A DNA stretch of 64,000 bases from assembly GCA_001792895.1 (NCBI GenBank), contig MARA01000003.1, positions 2,852,001-2,916,000 of the forward strand, read 5' to 3'. Below are positions 59,469 to 64,000 of this stretch, in pieces (position 1 is the first letter of the stretch; the number at the start of each line of letters is the position of its first letter). Position numbers and translations under genes: made by a program. The notes beneath the pieces are model-generated. The model did not search any database. It saw only the letters and a program-made list of their open reading frames with translations, and was not told the origin of the DNA. This DNA comes from Lentinus brumalis. Taxonomy: Eukaryota > Basidiomycota > Agaricomycetes > Polyporales > Polyporaceae.

Positions 59469-62323
59469 AAACCCGCCGAACGGTCGACCTGGGTACTGGG
59501 GGCCTCGCCTCGAGCGTACGTCGGGATGGTGAGCGTCTCCCCGGTGTTAGGGCAGGTGACGACGATCTCCTGTCGACCGTCGTTCTCGCTGTTCGCGCGA
59601 CTGCCGACGAGGACCTCGAACGGACGGCCCAAGAGGATGTCGTACGAGGCGTTCTCGACGACATGCATCTGGAGGTAGACGACGATGCCCCCCTTGAGCT
59701 GAAGGGAGACGTTTCGCGCGAGTCCCTTCGTTTCGTTGACCGCGCCGTTCGCCGACTGCATTGGGACCTTCGCCGTTGGATCGTAGGAGATGCCGAGTTC
59801 ATAGGCCTTCTCAGCGCTGATAGCGACGATCTGCGAGCCTCCATCGAGAACGCATTCGACTAGGGCAGTATCGTTGACCCACGCCGCGATCGCCCGAAGC
59901 TTGTGAGTGACGGCGCCGACGACGATATTCGTGGTCGGGGGTCGCTCAGGTCCCTCCACCTCATGAAGCTGGTAAGACTCGACGGTAGGCTGAACGTAGC
60001 GCGATCCATCGACTGCGTAGTCGTCTTCATCGTCGACGTCCTCGATCGAGACCGAATTCACCGAAACCGGAACGGTCGGCGTGCCCTCGAACGTGACGCG
60101 CTTGTTGCCTGTCGCGCGATGAACCCGCTTGCACAGTGCTGGCGAAAGACTGAGGAGCTCGATGGGAGAGAGGACGATAGACTTCGACTCCACGAAGTTT
60201 CGCTGGAAGACTCGATCTTCGGCATCTGGATCGAGGCCTACTGGCTGCGTGCGATAGGCCGGTTCGCGACCCTTCATCGCGCTCGGCGCTGGCTTCGTTG
60301 TGTTAGGCACTTGGTCCGACTGGGGAGCGCCCTGTTGCTGCGAAGCTGGATAGGCGAAACCGCGCGAAGGAGGCGCACCGGCTTTCGTCGCGTCGGCCGC
60401 GTGTGAGTAGGGGTGAATCGGCAGGTCGTCGGCCGTCCGGCGACCTTCGCGAGGCTGCTCCTGGGGCGGAGGGGTAATCGCGCGCTGTTCGTCTGTGCGG
60501 GCGGCCGGGGGCTGTGGTAAGGCCTTCTCTGCCGGCTTCGGCCCTGGAACGCGGCCTCGAGGGGGCCGAGTGGTGATTTCGACGGCGTCGAAGCGTTGGT
60601 TACGGTTACCCCCCTGCCGATCGCGGCGCGCCTTGACCTCCTGGAGGAGCGCGGCTTGCTGCTCCTGCGCCTCGATCTGCTCCTCGATGGTACGCTCCGA
60701 ACGCCGACCGATGAGGTTCGAATGGACCGTCACCATGTTGACCGCGGCGCCGCCGCGCTGGGGGCGACGATCGGGGTTCTGGTCGTAGTAGGCGAGCATC
60801 GCCTCGCGAACGGTGACTCCGGCGCCGCGCCTACCAGGGATTTCTCGACCGTTTGCCAAGAGGACGTGACCACCCGGGCGATCGCGAACTACCAGGCCTT
60901 CGCGGACGTCGGCCTCGACGATCGGGCAAGTCGCGATGCTACAGGTCTCCTGGCCGCAGTAGAAGCAGGCGGGTCGGCCTGGGCCTCGAATGTTGCCACC
61001 GCCGAACAGCACACCACCTCGAGGGGCACCGGGAGGATAGCGCGGCGGACCGTCGGGGAAGCGGTTGTAGTTCGCGGGCTGCGGAGGGGGCGCGCGATTC
61101 GCGTTCGCTCTAGCATCGTCTTCGCGGGCAGTGCGAATCGCCGCGGCGATAACCTGCTGCAGGACTTCGGCCTTCAACGTGACGTCGCCGGGAGCGGCTG
61201 GCGCAGGGGCGATCGCCAACGGTATATGAGGAGGCGGATCGCGTCGCTGAGGCGAAGGCGATTCGGCTCGAGGTACCTCTCGATAGGCGGCGCCGGCGAA
61301 CGCGGCCTGGTTGTCGATGACGTGCGAAATAGCCTCGTGGACCTGCTCGACCGTGTAGGAGTCTTCGCGATGCTTGTCGGGCACCTTCTGATTGAGCCGA
61401 GCTTCGACCGCAGGGCGACGATTATCGTGGAGTAGGCGAAGCATCGTGTCGACGACCTGGCGCTGGGTGAGTTCGGGAGGGGTCTTCTCCATGAGGTACC
61501 GTGCTATCGGGTAGAATTCGCCATAGAAGGCCATGTACTCGGAGAGCGAATTGATGCCGGTGCGAACCCGTGACGACACGACGTCGTCGAACTCGCGAAG
61601 AGTGAACTTGTGGTCCTTGTCGGAGCCGAGATAGAAGCTGAGAACCTGATCGCGGAAGTCGGCGTACGTCTTCGCGGCGTCGGAGTAGGTAGGAAGCGAC
61701 TCCCAGCGCTTCGCGACGTCGATCGGCACGTAGATGAGCGCGGCCTCCTTTCGTTCGGCGTCGTCGGTGACCTGGTACTTCGCCATCACGCGTTCGAGGT
61801 CGCGGAAGTAGCGCTGCACTCCTTCGCGGCTCGTCGCGACCCATTGCGGGGTGCCGCGTTCGTTCGAGAGGGGCATACTGTCGACCTTGCGCTGAGCCAT
61901 TGTAGACGACGAAGGGGAAGAGGGAATGGACTGGGGACGGCCTAGGGGTGATACTGGAGGGGCGATCGTCGATTGAGGTGTCGACGAAGAAGAGGCTTTA
62001 GCGCGCGAAGGCCGTTTCAGCGGCGGGAGATTCTTTTCGAGAGGTGGAAGAAGGGGGATGCCTTGCTCGCGTTGTTTTCGGCGAGTGACGTGCGAACCCG
62101 ACGCTATGTTGGACAGCGACGACGAACGGGAATGAGGCGAAAGATGAGGGGACGATGGCCGCGATGCTTGGGGTGAGGGCGATAGCGGTGTAAGCGACGA
62201 AGGGAACGATTTCTCCGAAGGGGATGAGGGTGCCGTGGCGAAGCCGAAAGACTCGTCGAACTGTTCGGCGCGGTGGTACTCGTCGTCTAGTTCGATGGAT
62301 AAGTCGCGAAGGAGCTCGGTCAC
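59465..62323 (-). CDS. Gag-protease polyprotein of gypsy B (952 aa)
   Basis: Residues 1-150 are Ser/Pro-rich. The capsid-like part spans about 155-330 (QWVATSREGVQRYFRDLERVM, LIYVPIDVAKRWESL, FRDQVLSFYLGSDKDHKF, RYLMEKTPPELTQRQVVDTML). A short zinc knuckle, CFYCGQETCSIATC, lies near residue 445. A long Arg/Gln/Pro-rich linker follows, then a retropepsin-like domain near 790-930 with VECVLDGGSQIVAIS (Asp in a DGGS context), then ASYDILLGRPFEVL. The ORF ends in TAG at 59465 straight after the heptamer G GGT TTT. Confidence 0.9.
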   Translation of the reverse strand: MTELLRDLSIELDDEYHRAEQFDESFGFATAPSSPSEKSFPSSLTPLSPSPQASRPSSPHLSPHSRSSSLSNIASGSHVTRRKQREQGIPLLPPLEKNLPPLKRPSRAKASSSSTPQSTIAPPVSPLGRPQSIPSSPSSSTMAQRKVDSMPLSNERGTPQWVATSREGVQRYFRDLERVMAKYQVTDDAERKEAALIYVPIDVAKRWESLPTYSDAAKTYADFRDQVLSFYLGSDKDHKFTLREFDDVVSSRVRTGINSLSEYMAFYGEFYPIARYLMEKTPPELTQRQVVDTMLRLLHDNRRPAVEARLNQKVPDKHREDSYTVEQVHEAISHVIDNQAAFAGAAYREVPRAESPSPQRRDPPPHIPLAIAPAPAAPGDVTLKAEVLQQVIAAAIRTAREDDARANANRAPPPQPANYNRFPDGPPRYPPGAPRGGVLFGGGNIRGPGRPACFYCGQETCSIATCPIVEADVREGLVVRDRPGGHVLLANGREIPGRRGAGVTVREAMLAYYDQNPDRRPQRGGAAVNMVTVHSNLIGRRSERTIEEQIEAQEQQAALLQEVKARRDRQGGNRNQRFDAVEITTRPPRGRVPGPKPAEKALPQPPAARTDEQRAITPPPQEQPREGRRTADDLPIHPYSHAADATKAGAPPSRGFAYPASQQQGAPQSDQVPNTTKPAPSAMKGREPAYRTQPVGLDPDAEDRVFQRNFVESKSIVLSPIELLSLSPALCKRVHRATGNKRVTFEGTPTVPVSVNSVSIEDVDDEDDYAVDGSRYVQPTVESYQLHEVEGPERPPTTNIVVGAVTHKLRAIAAWVNDTALVECVLDGGSQIVAISAEKAYELGISYDPTAKVPMQSANGAVNETKGLARNVSLQLKGGIVVYLQMHVVENASYDILLGRPFEVLVGSRANSENDGRQEIVVTCPNTGETLTIPTYARGEAPSTQVDRSAGF
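59467..59475 (-). promoter_or_regulatory. Candidate -1 ribosomal frameshift site between gag-protease and pol
   Basis: In gag phase the minus strand reads GCG GGT TTT TAG. GGGTTTT fits the X XXY YYZ slippery rule; slipping back one base reads TTA GGC TTC instead of the stop and opens the pol frame. Confidence 0.55.
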
Positions 62324-62407
62324 TTCGGCGATGGAAGAGTCGAGGTTCGACGTGGGTGCGAAAGACGACGACGAAGGCGACAGCTTGAGCCGACGGTGTC
62401 AACTAAA

Positions 62408-62426
62408 CCCCTCGCGGTGGGCTCCA
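62408..62426 (-). other. Primer-binding site of gypsy element B
   Basis: Three bases inside the 5' LTR the minus strand reads TGGAGCCCACCGCGAGGGG, which starts with TGG as expected for pairing with a tRNA 3'-CCA end. The tRNA was not identified. Confidence 0.55.
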
Positions 62427-62429
62427 AAA

Positions 62430-63560
62430 TGATACGGCAGCTGCGTCTCTGAGGGCAGAACACCCAACAAATGACAACAACCAACCTGTAAGGGTGCGAG
62501 TGGGCTAGTCGATTCTCGGTCGAGCGGCGACGAAGTCGAGCGTCAGAGGTTCGCGAAGTCGAAGAGCTCGAAAGGGGGAGGGAAGAAGGCGAAAGTGGTG
62601 CGAGGGAAAAGGGGAATCGGCGAGGTGTCGGCGATATATAGCCTAACGACGAATAGCCGTCGGCAAGACGAAACCACGAGGCACTCCGGCCTCGATGCGA
62701 AGACTCTGCGACGCGATAGCGTGACGAATCGGCCCCGTCCTGGGTGCGCGAGACGACGAAGTCCTTCCTGGACAACTTGGGGCCACGATAGGCTGGGGGA
62801 AGACCACGATAGGTCGACTGGGTCACGATAGACCGACTAGGGCCACGATAGGCCGAACGCGAAGGCTCTTCTTGAGCGAAACCGGCCCTTCCTGGGCTAC
62901 CCTTCCTGGGCTACTTGCTGGGCCGACGATACGACACTGGCCGACGATACGGCGAAACTATGAGAAGACTCTGCGACTCAGCTGGACCTTGGACTTGGAG
63001 CGACTCCGGCTCGAAACTGGCGAAAACGTCGAAGAGCGTCGAAACAACCGCGAAACGAGAGCTCGTGACGGAGAGGGGGAAAGGTTCTCTGAATTTGACG
63101 CTTCGCGCGACACACAGACTACAGTACAGGCGATTCGTGCTAAGCGACGACCCGATAAGGCGAGAGCGGTTCGCCCGACTGGTTGGCGACAACGCCGAAA
63201 CCACCCGAACCGGCGATCGCTTCGTGACCTCGGCTAGTTATCGTGCACGGACCACGAAGGCGCAATCGGCGACCGATATGACGCGATCGAGACAACCGGG
63301 GGCCGAAAGGGCCGAAGGCGTCGTTCATAGGCCGTATGGACGATGACCGAACGATAGCGATGGTCGAACCAGTCGAAGGAGCAGGTATCGAGGAAGGGAG
63401 AGTGAAGTGCGGGCGGACCTGGCGACTGAGCCTCGAAGTCGAGCTCTAGCGTAGAGAGTCGTTGACGATTCGCCGATAAAACTGGAGGGGAGACCTAATC
63501 GACGCGAAATAGGACGATCGAGGGGCGATTTCGGGGGCTAGACCAGAGGAGGGCGCATCA
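62430..63560 (-). repeat. 5' LTR of gypsy element B
   Basis: 1,131 bp, the same as 47734-48864 apart from at least one transition at 62722. Confidence 0.95.
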
Positions 63561-64000
63561 CCGCGAATTCTCGGTACTCTTCCGGAACTCCGGGAGGAAG
63601 GTCCGGAGGAGGAGCGTCCGAGACGGACGTGCTACGAGCTGTGGCGGACTGGGCAGATAGATTGAGAGTGAAACTCTCTGAGCCCTGGAGCTTACAGGCA
63701 CACGCGAACGCGGCTGCTCCGATCAGGGAGACAGACGGAGGCTTGAGCGGAGGCCCTTGCGCTCCAGAGTCCGGTGGAGGTTCCGGACCAGACAGAGGTA
63801 CGGGACGAGCCGAGGGCGTAGTCCGGAATTGGATGCTATGCGTCTTCCAGTCAATCAACAGATTGTAGTCGGAGAGCCAGCTGTATCCCAGGACAGCGGA
63901 GACGGATTTGTCGAGCGGAGTGACGTAGAAGTCGATGTTCAGAACTTCCCCGGAGGGAAAGTGTACAGGAAGGGTGGTTATCCGAGTAATAGATGTATTA
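63561..64000 (-). CDS. Protease-region part of gypsy A pol (5' side of the B insertion)
   Basis: Minus-strand reading from the window edge: FPSGEVLNIDFYVTPLDKS, VLGYSWLSDYNLLIDW, a Pro/Ser-rich linker, then PPGVPEEYREFA ending at the insertion. VLGYSWL...NPLIDW-like blocks are typical of the end of gypsy retropepsin. The next codons continue at 47733. Confidence 0.8.

Larger units (their letters stand above)
47734..63560 (-). mobile_element. Ty3/gypsy element B, complete with nested insertion C
   Basis: LTRs of 1,131 bp at 47734-48864 and 62430-63560 begin TGATACGG and end GCGCATCA. They differ by at least one base (C at 48026, T at 62722) and are otherwise identical as read. The 4-bp duplication CCGC flanks the element (47730-47733 and 63561-63564). 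Order on the minus strand: 5' LTR, primer site, gag-protease, reverse transcriptase/RNase H, insertion C, integrase, antisense gene module, 3' LTR. There is no chromodomain. Near-identical LTRs imply a young insertion. Confidence 0.95.
42423..64000 (-). mobile_element. Ty3/gypsy chromovirus element A (interrupted; 5' part beyond window)
   Basis: Minus-strand element: 3' LTR at 42423-43206, an antisense gene, integrase with chromodomain, RNase H and reverse transcriptase up to 47733. Then element B is inserted (47734-63560), and the pol frame resumes at 63561 with protease-region sequence. Removing B and one copy of its CCGC duplication restores the reading [15 protein letters not shown]. The 5' LTR and gag lie outside the window. 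Confidence 0.9.

Overview
The window is nuclear DNA of a filamentous basidiomycete, most likely a white-rot agaricomycete (Polyporales-like). The evidence is GC-rich coding DNA, genes broken by many 45-65 bp GT-AG introns, an intron-dense secreted class II (manganese-type) peroxidase, an F-box/leucine-rich protein of agaricomycete type, and a mobile-element set typical of this group (Plavaka, hAT, Ty1/copia, Ty3/gypsy). All splice models were read by eye.

Layout. 1-11.8 kb is the host-gene part: the 3' end of a PARP gene, an F-box gene, a peroxidase gene (minus), about 3.4 kb without a confident gene, a DHH-family phosphoesterase (minus), and a small predicted secreted protein. At 12.8-14.2 kb lies a complete gag-only copia element with 194-bp LTRs and a 5-bp target duplication. 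At 14.9-24.1 kb a 1,136-bp tandem duplication carries the promoter and first exon of an unrecognised gene; its second copy is split by a 6,920-bp two-gene Plavaka transposon. 24-33.5 kb holds that gene, a proline/serine-rich protein gene, a decayed relative of the first gene, and short duplications. At 33.5-38.5 kb is a complete hAT element with an 8-bp target duplication and a second ORF. 38.5-42.4 kb has no confident gene.

From 42.4 kb to the window end there are three nested elements. Chromodomain gypsy element A (minus strand, continuing past the window) is interrupted by gypsy element B (47734-63560, 1,131-bp LTRs, 4-bp target duplication). B is itself interrupted by element C (54162-57046), a 2.9-kb element with 609-bp terminal inverted repeats and an AT-richer core. 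Removing B with one target copy rejoins A's pol reading frame exactly.

The most striking feature is that both gypsy elements, although different in sequence, LTR and chromodomain, carry spliced genes on the opposite strand to gag-pol. These lie between the end of pol and the 3' LTR, start just inside the LTR, and have their own TATA box 53-59 nt before the ATG. In each element one antisense product has a six-cysteine zinc-cluster-like motif. In B the antisense module is bracketed by two copies of the polypurine-tract segment. Several elements carry single-base frame breaks, which may be decay or residual assembly errors.
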